This document shows positions 18,508-26,671 of a DNA stretch of 64,000 bases, piece after piece. The notes under the pieces are model-generated. The model was not told where the DNA came from. It made no database searches and saw nothing but the letters and a program-made list of their open reading frames with translations. Position 1 is the first letter of the stretch. Every line of letters begins with the position of its first letter. Both the position numbers and the translations under genes were made by a program. The DNA lies in contig JAGBHE010000083.1 of assembly GCA_017935675.1 (NCBI GenBank), positions 62,001 to 126,000 on the forward strand, given 5' to 3'. Source of the DNA: Clostridia bacterium (GTDB lineage Bacteria > Bacillota > Clostridia > UBA1381).

Positions 18508-21084
18508 TTAATCCTCCCTTGCTTCATAAATAAACACTGCCGCCGGCGACTGATAACGCTGCCTTATTACAATAAAATCATTTTTATCGGCAAAATTCTT
18601 GTAATCTCTTATTTCATTATAGCTTCCGGCATTAATATAAATTTTCCCGCCGTCATTTTTTACTCTTGTTATATTCGTTGTATTTATACTGAAATTTCTG
18701 AGCGCGGACGGTGAATAGTCGGAGGCTCCGCTTTCGGTCTGAGACGAAAGATATATATATCCGTCGGAAGCCCGATAGGCTCTGCCAAAGGAATAGCCTA
18801 CGAGATCGTTCATTGCTTTCTGTTCGAGGGAGGCAGCCGGCACCCCGCTGCCCGGACTGTAATCAAAGTCAAGCAAAATATTTGTTATCATATTTCTCGA
18901 ATTATGCTTTATTCTTATTATATCTCCGGCGCTCAGATAAGCGGGACAGATTTTATCATCAATATAAAAATCCGTATACTCGCCTCCGTTTACGCATGTA
19001 ACAATTTTTGAAGCCGTGCCGTCAGGATCTATCCCATATGTAACCTCATCCACAACATAACTCAGATCTCCGGATGTATAGCTTGGATTGTCACTGTTAT
19101 ATCTCCATACAACCGCTCCCGCAGTACCCTTTTCATTCATGTCATACACCGTAAAATACTGTCCGTAATTTCCGCCGTCACTAAGGCTTGAATACGTACA
19201 CATTGAGTAAAAATCCTCACCTGCATCAACATTCTGCGGGACCTTGAAAATAATGCTGCCGTCAACATTAAAATACGGAGAACATGTTTTTGTATTGCTT
19301 CTGTAAATAAAAGATGTCACTCCGAGCTCCACCTTCGTCAAGCTGTTTTTATCCGGCTTATCATAACAGTCGGCGGGATTTGCCGTAACCTCGGCAAGGT
19401 CAATATTCTTAAGCACGTCGTTTTCATCGGCGGAGTATCTTATAAGCTCACCCTCATGTGACTTCAGTATTGCTGCCGCGCTCTCGCCGTCTGTTGCCTT
19501 CGTTTCACCGTCAAACCAAAGCTTCTCAGCCGAAAAGCTTTTTATTTCACTGTCCTGAGTGAAGATTTGAGCCATTGCTTTTACGCCGTCGCCGTCGTCC
19601 GACATCCATGCTTTCATCAGATATCCGTAGCTTATGCCTTTGCGTGCCGATCTCATATATATAACCTCTCCGTCAAAGCCGGTTATCACATCGCATTCCG
19701 CTCCTGCCGTCATTAAATACTTATAGCTTGCCAAAGCGTAGTCGGAAACCTCAAGCTCGCCCTTATCGGTAAAAAGCTTTTTTTCACCGAGGTTTATTCC
19801 CGAGATTTTAACAGTCTGCGCCTGCGTAAAGCATACGGCACGCATAAGACTTCCATCATCGGAAGCAGCTGCCGCAATTACATTGCCTTTTGCAAGGTCA
19901 TCGGTCTCCATCTCTTCTCCCGAATCGGAAAAAACAGAAAGTATTGTATTTTCCGTATTGATTGTTACCGGCGCCTTACCATTTATGTCGGTTATGATAA
20001 TCTCATCATACAACAGACTATCCACCACCATGTAGCTGTAGGAGGTTACAAATATATAATCGGTTTTCCCGTCATTGTTGTTATCAAGAATACGAACACT
20101 TCCTGCATCACCTTTTATTTTTTCCCCGTCGGCAAATTCCGCGGCGCGGCCGTTATAAATCATTACACAGTTTCTTGAAATTGGACGGGTTTTTGTTTTT
20201 CCGTTATCAAACCATGAAATTACGGAGTCGGTCAGCTCTTCAAAATCCTTCATATCAAAGCTCAGCTCATCATTGTCCTCCCCAACGACAAAACAAAGCT
20301 CCGCGCTTCCGTCAATGTAATATCCGAAAACCTTTTTTCCGAAAAGCTCTTCAGACACTGCCTCATAATCGTAGTGTACTCCGTTTATCTCAATAAACTT
20401 ATCACGGCTTATATCCTTGCCGCTGTCAGAGCAATGCGGAGTTCTGCTTACAACTCCGCTTACCGCTTCCATTTTGTACAGACAATACAGAATTGTCCTG
20501 CCCTCTGACGCCATATATGTTTCATGACCGTCAAGCATATCAAGCTCCGGAACAAAAATAAGAGCATTATATATAAGCTGCTTTGCACTTTCCGGTGAAA
20601 GAACGCCGGAGGCTGTATCAACTCCCTTTAATATTCCCATGCCTGCTGCGGCTCTGCTGTATCCCTTCTGCCAGCCGCCGTATATTTCCGCGGTTTTACC
20701 GTAGCCGGTGCAGCCTATTACAATTTTAACAGCTTCCATCGGCGTAATTTCCCTATCCGGGTAAAATTCTCCGCCTGCATTCACCAATCCGGCATTTGCC
20801 GCCGCATAAATTTCTCTGCTGTGGGGATGGTCATCGGGAACATCATTAAATTTTATATCAGTCGTTCCGCCGAAAACACGGAAGACTTCAGTAATCGCAG
20901 CTGTAAACTCGCCCCGGGTCACCACTGCATTTCCCGACTCTCCGTTTAATTTATTTTCCCCAAGAAGATATCCGGTAAGGGCTTCGGCTCTTACAGCGGA
21001 TTCTTCCCGCGCTTCTGCCGTCACCGCCATTAAAGCGCATATCAGCGTCACAAGCAGTACGGCAAACCTTTTTACAGATTTCAT
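18508..21084 (-). CDS. SLH-domain surface protein, large form (module A, copy 1)
   Basis: An 858-residue exported protein with a signal peptide (1-25) and an N-terminal S-layer-homology-like region (about 30-190, including VVTRGEFTAAITEVF, FNDVPDDHPHSREI and GLVNAGGEFYPDREITPMEA). This would attach it to secondary cell-wall polymer. The remaining 650 residues are beta-rich and match no family I can name; segments such as VRILDNNNDGKTDYIFVTSY resemble a Ca-binding D-x-N-x-D turn. It directly follows the 547-residue SLH protein (stop and start adjacent). The same two-gene arrangement recurs at 47,763-51,990 beside PL8 lyases. A surface receptor or scaffold for polysaccharide or lyase is a reasonable inference, without direct evidence. 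Confidence 0.68.
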   Translation of the reverse strand: MKSVKRFAVLLVTLICALMAVTAEAREESAVRAEALTGYLLGENKLNGESGNAVVTRGEFTAAITEVFRVFGGTTDIKFNDVPDDHPHSREIYAAANAGLVNAGGEFYPDREITPMEAVKIVIGCTGYGKTAEIYGGWQKGYSRAAAGMGILKGVDTASGVLSPESAKQLIYNALIFVPELDMLDGHETYMASEGRTILYCLYKMEAVSGVVSRTPHCSDSGKDISRDKFIEINGVHYDYEAVSEELFGKKVFGYYIDGSAELCFVVGEDNDELSFDMKDFEELTDSVISWFDNGKTKTRPISRNCVMIYNGRAAEFADGEKIKGDAGSVRILDNNNDGKTDYIFVTSYSYMVVDSLLYDEIIITDINGKAPVTINTENTILSVFSDSGEEMETDDLAKGNVIAAAASDDGSLMRAVCFTQAQTVKISGINLGEKKLFTDKGELEVSDYALASYKYLMTAGAECDVITGFDGEVIYMRSARKGISYGYLMKAWMSDDGDGVKAMAQIFTQDSEIKSFSAEKLWFDGETKATDGESAAAILKSHEGELIRYSADENDVLKNIDLAEVTANPADCYDKPDKNSLTKVELGVTSFIYRSNTKTCSPYFNVDGSIIFKVPQNVDAGEDFYSMCTYSSLSDGGNYGQYFTVYDMNEKGTAGAVVWRYNSDNPSYTSGDLSYVVDEVTYGIDPDGTASKIVTCVNGGEYTDFYIDDKICPAYLSAGDIIRIKHNSRNMITNILLDFDYSPGSGVPAASLEQKAMNDLVGYSFGRAYRASDGYIYLSSQTESGASDYSPSALRNFSINTTNITRVKNDGGKIYINAGSYNEIRDYKNFADKNDFIVIRQRYQSPAAVFIYEARED

Positions 21085-22728
21085 TTAAGCGCTCCTCCTC
21101 TCGGAAAAATATTTTGCCGCTCTTTGCAGCATTGCCGCCGCCTCAGCTCTTGTAAGGAGACCCAACGGATTGAACCTTCCCTCAAATCCGCTTACTACCC
21201 CGCAGGCGGAAAGAGATGAAACCGCAGCTTTCGCATAGTCTGAAACCTCATTAAAGTCCGAATACTCCGCACCGCTTGCCGCTTTAGGAGCAGCTGCTCT
21301 GTAAATCATAACTGCGGCGTCCTGCCTTGTAACAAAGCTATCCGGCAAAAACTCCGTTTCGGAAATCCCCGTAACAATTCCGTTTTTGCTTGCTGCGGCA
21401 ATATATCCGCAATACCACGCATCTGCCGGAACATCCGCAAACGGACTTTCTCCCTCCGGCTCAAGCTTCATTGCTCCAAGAAGCATTTTCGTAAGCTGAG
21501 CCCTTGTAACCTGCCCGTCAGGGCGGAAGCTTCCGTCCTCAAAGCCATCGATAATGCCCTCTTTATAAAGACTCGTTATATATTCCCTCGCCCAGTGGGA
21601 TGCGATATCGGGGAATGCGGCTGATTGTGTCTGAACCTCTCCTGACAGCTCCGGAAGAACGCCGGAAACAAATGCACCGGAGGCTGAAGCTCCCGTGCCG
21701 CCTCCACCGCCTGAACCGCCCGAGCCGCCGCCCGAACCCGTGGTCTTATCATTCGACGCTTTCTGTTTTTCCCTGGCTTTGTCTACTGCGTCATCAAAAA
21801 GCTCCTTCATATCCTCCATTGTATTTGCACTGTTTACCGTCTCATAAAAGGACTTAAACGCCTCATCGCGGTAATACTCATTGCCAAGTCCTTCATACTC
21901 CGAAAGGCTGATGCCGTACTCCGCAGCTGCGTCCGGGAACCGCTGCTTAAGCTGTACAAAGGATTTGCAGGAACGAAGCCATGCCACCGTACGGCTTTCA
22001 TTATACAGCTCGGAAAAGCTTCCGAAATCTGATGCAAGTACATTTTTCATCACAGAAGAAAGAATTGATTTCACCTCGGAATCGAGACCTGAATACTCTG
22101 AATATTTAACGCCCGTATATGCTGTGTACAGCATAAGAAATTCATCAAGCGTTATGTCTCCCTTCAGAAATGATGCCGCTCCCTCGGAGAAATAATAAAC
22201 CTCCGCAAGGCTGTATGTATTGTAGCCCTCCGGCGGTCTTCTTTTAAAAACGGATTTTGCGGCTTCCTGCCTATAGCTTTCATAACGCTCCGAATCAATT
22301 CCAAGCTCCGAACAAAAAGCTGCAAGAGCGGAGGCAAGCTGCGCTTCGTCAGATGCGGAATTAACCTCCGACGCCGATACGGCTTCACCGACAAAGCCTA
22401 TATAAAACTTCTCATTTGCGGTTCCTCCGGAGGTTTCCGCCGCATACCTGCCGTTTTTATAAAATTCAGGCAGTGACAGCTCAATATTATAGAATCCGTT
22501 TTCATCTGCCTGAACTGTTTTATATATAACATTTTCGTCAGCAGCGGAAACCGTCGGTGCAGAGCCGTCCTTATAAACGGTAACTGTAACAAAGCTGTCC
22601 GCATCTCCCTTTCCGGAAATACCGAGAAGACCGCTTTGAGCATCATATACGGCGTCTGCGGCAAAGCATACAGCAGAAAAAATTCCAAAAGCAGCCGCTG
22701 CCGTAAGAAGCATTATTATTTTCTTCAT
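21085..22728 (-). CDS. SLH-domain protein with Gly/Ser hinge (module B, copy 1)
   Basis: A 547-residue exported protein. A signal peptide (1-23) is followed by a small beta domain (about 25-120) phrased like a tether or repeat domain (SGKGDADSFVTVTVYKDG), a helical region (about 130-325), a Gly/Ser-rich hinge (about 333-350) and three SLH repeats (about 372-545; FPDIASHWAREYI, FADVPADAWYCGYI, YSDFNEVSDYAKAAV). SLH repeats bind pyruvylated secondary cell-wall polymer, so the N-terminal part is displayed outside. It follows the ABC permease gene closely and precedes the 858-residue SLH protein with no gap. Its paralogue at 50,401-51,990 shares the whole order of domains. Confidence 0.82.
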   Translation of the reverse strand: MKKIIMLLTAAAAFGIFSAVCFAADAVYDAQSGLLGISGKGDADSFVTVTVYKDGSAPTVSAADENVIYKTVQADENGFYNIELSLPEFYKNGRYAAETSGGTANEKFYIGFVGEAVSASEVNSASDEAQLASALAAFCSELGIDSERYESYRQEAAKSVFKRRPPEGYNTYSLAEVYYFSEGAASFLKGDITLDEFLMLYTAYTGVKYSEYSGLDSEVKSILSSVMKNVLASDFGSFSELYNESRTVAWLRSCKSFVQLKQRFPDAAAEYGISLSEYEGLGNEYYRDEAFKSFYETVNSANTMEDMKELFDDAVDKAREKQKASNDKTTGSGGGSGGSGGGGGTGASASGAFVSGVLPELSGEVQTQSAAFPDIASHWAREYITSLYKEGIIDGFEDGSFRPDGQVTRAQLTKMLLGAMKLEPEGESPFADVPADAWYCGYIAAASKNGIVTGISETEFLPDSFVTRQDAAVMIYRAAAPKAASGAEYSDFNEVSDYAKAAVSSLSACGVVSGFEGRFNPLGLLTRAEAAAMLQRAAKYFSERRSA

Positions 22729-22750
22729 AATTCACGTTATCCTTTCATAC

Positions 22751-23653
22751 TCAACCTTTAACAGAACCTATCATAACACCCTTGGTAAAATATTTCTGCA
22801 AAAAAGGATAGACGCAGAGAATCGGAACGGTTGATATTACGATAACCGCATGCTTTATGGTTTCTCCTATAAATTCCTGATCCGATGTGCCTGCTGTCAT
22901 TGATGATGTATCCGAGGTTATAAGAACCTCCCTCAAAACAAGCTGCAAGGGGTATTTATTCCTGTCATCTATGAACATCATGGCGTTAAACCATGAATTC
23001 CAGTGCCCTACGGCATAGTACAGCACCAGAACAGCAAGAGTAGCCTTTGAAACAGGCATGATTATCCTGAACAAAAGCGTAAAATGTCCCGCTCCGTCTA
23101 TAGTAGCCGATTCCGTAAGACCATCCGGAATTGAAGCAAAGCTCACCTTCAATATCATAAGATTAAAGGTGGATACAGCGCTTGGAAGAATAAGCGACCA
23201 AATGTTGTCTGTAAGCCCCAAATCCTTTACGGTTATGTAAAAAGGAATCATGCCGCCGCTGAAAAACATCGTAATAATTATGCTGATGTTAAGAAACTGC
23301 TGCAGCTTTACGTTTTTGCGCGTAAGACCGTAGGCGCCGATCGATGTCAGAATAATCCCTATAATTACTCCGAAAAATATTATAAATACTGTATTTATAT
23401 AGCCGCGGAGCAGCATGGGATAGCCAAGTGCCAGCTTATACGCCTCAAGGGAAAACCCCGCCGGCTTATACAAAAGGCCGCTGCTTTTCATAAATGCCGT
23501 CGCATCGCTAAAAGAGGCAAAAACCACATAAAGCATAGGATAAAGCATAACCACTGTTATAGCAAGCATTATCAGACAGTTCACAAAATCAAAGCATCTG
23601 TCCCCGGCCTTCTTTTTTATTATGTTATTTCTGCTGCGTATTTTTATTTCCAC
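22751..23653 (-). CDS. Carbohydrate ABC transporter permease (LplC/YtcP type)
   Basis: A 300-residue CUT1-family inner membrane permease with six predicted membrane helices. The EAA loop that docks the ATPase is seen at about 192-212 (GLTESATIDGAGHFTLLFRI), and the C terminus KYFTKGVMIGSVKG is the usual signature of this subgroup. LplB/LplC pairs import oligosaccharides, often from pectin or other uronate polymers, and share a separate ATPase (MsmX type) encoded elsewhere; no ATPase gene lies in this cluster. It is the second permease of the pair, 84 bases after the first. Confidence 0.92.
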   Translation of the reverse strand: MEIKIRSRNNIIKKKAGDRCFDFVNCLIMLAITVVMLYPMLYVVFASFSDATAFMKSSGLLYKPAGFSLEAYKLALGYPMLLRGYINTVFIIFFGVIIGIILTSIGAYGLTRKNVKLQQFLNISIIITMFFSGGMIPFYITVKDLGLTDNIWSLILPSAVSTFNLMILKVSFASIPDGLTESATIDGAGHFTLLFRIIMPVSKATLAVLVLYYAVGHWNSWFNAMMFIDDRNKYPLQLVLREVLITSDTSSMTAGTSDQEFIGETIKHAVIVISTVPILCVYPFLQKYFTKGVMIGSVKG

Positions 23654-23737
23654 GATAAGTCCCTCCGGAAAATGTTACTGAAATATGGCATCGGCGCTTA
23701 ATGCACCGGTATTATCGTTTTTAGCTTCAATCCCCTA

Positions 23738-24658
23738 TTACCACAGTCCGCTGTCGGTTATTCTTTTACTTACCGTATTTGCGCATATCAAAAGCAAAAG
23801 ATTAATAAAAGAATTAAAAAGCCCTACAGCCGTGCTGTAACCCCAGTTCTGTGTTTCAAAAGCGTTTCTGTATACATATGACGATATAACGTCACTCGTT
23901 TCATATATAAGAGGATTGTAAAGAAGTATTATTTTTTCATAGCCGACACTCATAATTCGCCCCACCTGCATAATAAGGAGTGTTACGATAGTTATGCTGA
24001 TTGAGGGAATGGTTATTTTGACCATTTTTTTAAATCTGCCCGCTCCGTCAATTTCCGCTGCCTCATACAGCTGCGGGTCAATACCGCTGAGTGCGGCAAG
24101 GTATATTATTGAACTCCAGCCCATTGTCTGCCATATACTTGACAGTATATGAATCGGCACATACTTATCCGGCTGCATCAGCAGACTGCCGGTACTGCCT
24201 GTTACTCTGTTCACCAAAGAACCGATTATTCCGTTGCTTCCCACAAAGGTTTTTATCATTCCGCAAATAACAACAAGTGAGATAAAGTGCGGCATATAGG
24301 AAATTGTCTGCACCGTTTTTTTAAACGGTCCGTCCTTAAATTCATTAAGAAGAAGCGCAAAAATAATCGGAACGGGAAAATTAAATATCAGATTCGCAAA
24401 GCTGATTTTCAGCGTATTTCCAAACACGCGATTAAAATCGGAAGATGTAAGAAAGGCTTTGAAATGCCTCATGCCGACCCAGTCGCTTTCCATTATCCCC
24501 AGTCTCGGAGAATAATCCTTAAACGCTATAATCGCACCGTACATAGGCTTATAGCAAAACAGTAAATAAAAGGCAATAACGGGCAGCAGCATTAAATACA
24601 AAGTCCCGTTTCTTCTGAAGTCCTTTTTCCATTCAATCGCAATGGCATTTTTTTTCAT
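23738..24658 (-). CDS. Carbohydrate ABC transporter permease (LplB/YteP type)
   Basis: A 306-residue CUT1 permease with six membrane helices. The opening LMLLPVIAFYLLFCYKPMYG is typical of LplB/YteP, and the EAA loop is at about 198-220 (QLYEAAEIDGAGRFKKMVKI). A GGAGG site stands before the ATG. It partners with the next permease and the solute-binding protein upstream. A stable stem-loop lies just before its ribosome binding site. Confidence 0.92.
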   Translation of the reverse strand: MKKNAIAIEWKKDFRRNGTLYLMLLPVIAFYLLFCYKPMYGAIIAFKDYSPRLGIMESDWVGMRHFKAFLTSSDFNRVFGNTLKISFANLIFNFPVPIIFALLLNEFKDGPFKKTVQTISYMPHFISLVVICGMIKTFVGSNGIIGSLVNRVTGSTGSLLMQPDKYVPIHILSSIWQTMGWSSIIYLAALSGIDPQLYEAAEIDGAGRFKKMVKITIPSISITIVTLLIMQVGRIMSVGYEKIILLYNPLIYETSDVISSYVYRNAFETQNWGYSTAVGLFNSFINLLLLICANTVSKRITDSGLW

Positions 24659-24671
24659 GATAATCCTCCAT

Positions 24672-24687
24672 GCCGCCTTCGGGCGGC
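24672..24687 (-). promoter_or_regulatory. Intercistronic stem-loop before the first permease
   Basis: In the mRNA sense GCCGCC-CGAA-GGCGGC forms a tight tetraloop hairpin immediately before GGAGG and the permease ATG, with no U-run. It lies in the 167-base gap after the solute-binding protein. Such hairpins usually protect the upstream message, giving more binding protein than permease, or limit access to the start. The rest of the gap shows only GC-rich imperfect repeats (GTGCGG/TGCGC). Confidence 0.55.
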
Positions 24688-24825
24688 TTAAATTTGCAGT
24701 GCGGAAAAAAAGCAGGCAGGCTGCACATCCACAGAGCGCCGCTTAATTTTCACATTATCCTATCTGACACAAGCGCACGGCAGTGCGCACGGCAAAAGCC
24801 GAACGCACCGCACCGCGCAGTTAAA

Positions 24826-26367
24826 TCATCTTGCAGCATATCTGTCATATGCAGACTGATACATCTCCCGCAGCTCCTCAGCGCCGCGCGCACGAAGCTC
24901 CTCCAGCATTTGGTCATAATTTTCTATCGGTTCGGTTCCTATTATCATCTTAAGCATTTTTTCGTTAAGATACGTGCTTACAGAATTGCTTATATCGGCA
25001 AATCTTGAAAGCTCATCCTCCTTCATATACAGATTCGGCAGGGTGTGCTCTCCGGAATTGCATGCTGACCAGTTCTCCCATGCCTCCTTCTGCTCAGGCA
25101 GAGCAGCATATTGCTCCATATATCTTACGTCCTGTACAAACGGGCCCGCACGGTAAGAAAGAGTATAGTTTGCAAGCGCAGAAGTCATTGAAAGGCCCTC
25201 CGGATTATTTGTAATCTTTTCGGTATACTTGGGATACCCATCAATCATTTCATAGCTTTCGCCTTCTATTCCGAAGTTATAAAGCATATGCCCCTCCTCG
25301 GAATATCCGAAATCAAGATACTTTAATGCGCTGTCCATATCAGAGCAGGTTGTGGTTATTGCCGAATGCGCAAGGGTTTCGGCAGGCACAGGCAGCTGAT
25401 AAGAACCAAACTCCGGTTTTTGCCCCTTGACAGGTGCAGGATACGGCGCCCCGGCAAGCTTAAAGCCGGGTATATCGGAAGCTGCCGATGCCACAGCGCC
25501 TATACCTGAGCCGATGGAACCGGTCATGGCTCCGCTCACACCGTTTAATATATTTGAATGCACTGTTTTGGAATCAAGCGTCGCAAAATCCTGATCTATC
25601 AATCCGTTTTTATACCACCTGTTCATTGTAACAATAAAATCCTTATAGCCTTCGTCAAAAGGACCGTATTTTATTTCTCCGTTATCAACATAATAATCAT
25701 TCCAGGTTCCGAAGCCCCCGCAAAAATATGATAAGCTGGTTGCTCCAAACGGCGCAGATGCACCTTTTTTTTCTTTAAATGCCGTCAGAACGGTTTCCCA
25801 TTCATCAATTGTTTCAGGAAGCGCCATACCCAACTCGTCAAGCCAGTCCTTGCGGATTACAAGTCCGCTTGAAATACAAAGACTCTCCTCGCTTCTGATA
25901 AACGGAAAAGCAAACAGCTGTCCTTCGTCGGTCAGAGCAAGCTTTTTAAAGTCCTCATGTGCGTCAAGATAGCTTATGAGATTAGGCGCTTTATCCTTAT
26001 ATTGATTAAGGTCCGTTATAACCTTTTCGCGTATTGCCTTCTGAGGGCCTCCGGGATATTTAAGCCAGTTGTATGTAATAATATCCGGAAGAGTATCGGA
26101 GGCAACAAGAAGATTGAATTTCTCAAGCTCCTGCCCCTGAGGCGGATGAACATACTGTGCATTTATTCCCGTTTTCTCCGCAAGCTCCTTTGCAAGGGGG
26201 CTCTCATTAAAGCTTTTCATAACGGATGCCGCACTGCTGTTAAGAGGCATCCATATTTCAAGCTTTTTTTCCGTTCCGGCCGTCTCCTTATTTTGGCCGC
26301 CGCAGCCCGAAATCCCGACTGCTGCCGCTGCACAAAGAACAATAGCTGTAATTTTTTTGAACTTCAT
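24826..26367 (-). CDS. Extracellular solute-binding lipoprotein of sugar ABC transporter
   Basis: About 513 residues. The start at 26,367 has AAAGGAG before it and opens a lipoprotein signal with lipobox I-S-G-C at Cys22; a longer in-frame start runs through inserted repeat DNA and is rejected. The mature protein is a family 1-type binding protein of the LplA/YtcQ group (LEIWMPLNSSAA at the first strand, then GINAQYVHPP, LPDIITYNW and ITDLNQYKDKAPN). It captures an oligosaccharide outside the cell for the LplB/LplC-type permeases encoded downstream. It is separated from the upstream secreted-protein gene by a nested pair of mobile elements. Confidence 0.9.
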   Translation of the reverse strand: MKFKKITAIVLCAAAAVGISGCGGQNKETAGTEKKLEIWMPLNSSAASVMKSFNESPLAKELAEKTGINAQYVHPPQGQELEKFNLLVASDTLPDIITYNWLKYPGGPQKAIREKVITDLNQYKDKAPNLISYLDAHEDFKKLALTDEGQLFAFPFIRSEESLCISSGLVIRKDWLDELGMALPETIDEWETVLTAFKEKKGASAPFGATSLSYFCGGFGTWNDYYVDNGEIKYGPFDEGYKDFIVTMNRWYKNGLIDQDFATLDSKTVHSNILNGVSGAMTGSIGSGIGAVASAASDIPGFKLAGAPYPAPVKGQKPEFGSYQLPVPAETLAHSAITTTCSDMDSALKYLDFGYSEEGHMLYNFGIEGESYEMIDGYPKYTEKITNNPEGLSMTSALANYTLSYRAGPFVQDVRYMEQYAALPEQKEAWENWSACNSGEHTLPNLYMKEDELSRFADISNSVSTYLNEKMLKMIIGTEPIENYDQMLEELRARGAEELREMYQSAYDRYAAR

Positions 26368-26394
26368 ATTTTCCGAACTCCTTTCACCAATGCC

Positions 26395-26671
26395 GTTTGG
26401 GGAAAGAGAAGCAAGCAGATTACCGCCGGAAGCGACGACGACGTATGTTTTAAATCTGAGCAATGCTTTGCTTTGCTTGCAAGGAGCAGAGCTTGCGACA
26501 GATTGCAAGCAAGCGCAGGAAGCGTCAGCTCCTCAGGGTTTCAGTGGGAGATTATAACTCCCACTGAAACCCTGAGATGGGACCCGCCTTTATAGGCGGG
26601 GGACATCTGCGCGTAGGTTATACTTCAAGTCGCTGATGGCGGTGAGATGCGCCGCTTATCTTTTTCCAAAC
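26395..26671 (-). mobile_element. Inverted-repeat miniature element (copy 2), split by a second element
   Basis: The outer parts match the 108-bp element at 5,688-5,795. On the minus strand it runs GTTTGGAAAAAGATAAGC ... CAGCGACTTGAAGTAT, then the inserted element, then AAACATACGTCGTCG ... GCTTCTCTTTCCCCAAAC. With the insert removed the length is about 107 bp. Ends GTTTGG(A/G)(A/G)AAAGA are inverted. It starts immediately after the stop codon of the 561-residue protein gene. Confidence 0.7.
26450..26619 (-). mobile_element. Palindromic IS200/IS605-like element, copy B, nested insertion
   Basis: About 170 bp, minus orientation, a near copy of 79-251. The left end AACCTACGCGCAGATG follows GTAT and the right end is GATTTAAA. 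It has a perfect 17-base inverted repeat, CAGGGTTTCAGTGGGAG / CTCCCACTGAAACCCTG (26,533-26,573). It interrupts the other miniature element between GTAT and AACATACG, and the uninterrupted version at 5,688-5,795 serves as the empty site. No target-site duplication is seen. Confidence 0.75.

Noticed and set aside
25957..26595. 212-codon plus-strand open frame opposite the solute-binding protein and mobile elements
   Set aside because: It is antisense to a well supported lipoprotein gene, has no ribosome site and runs through repeat DNA.
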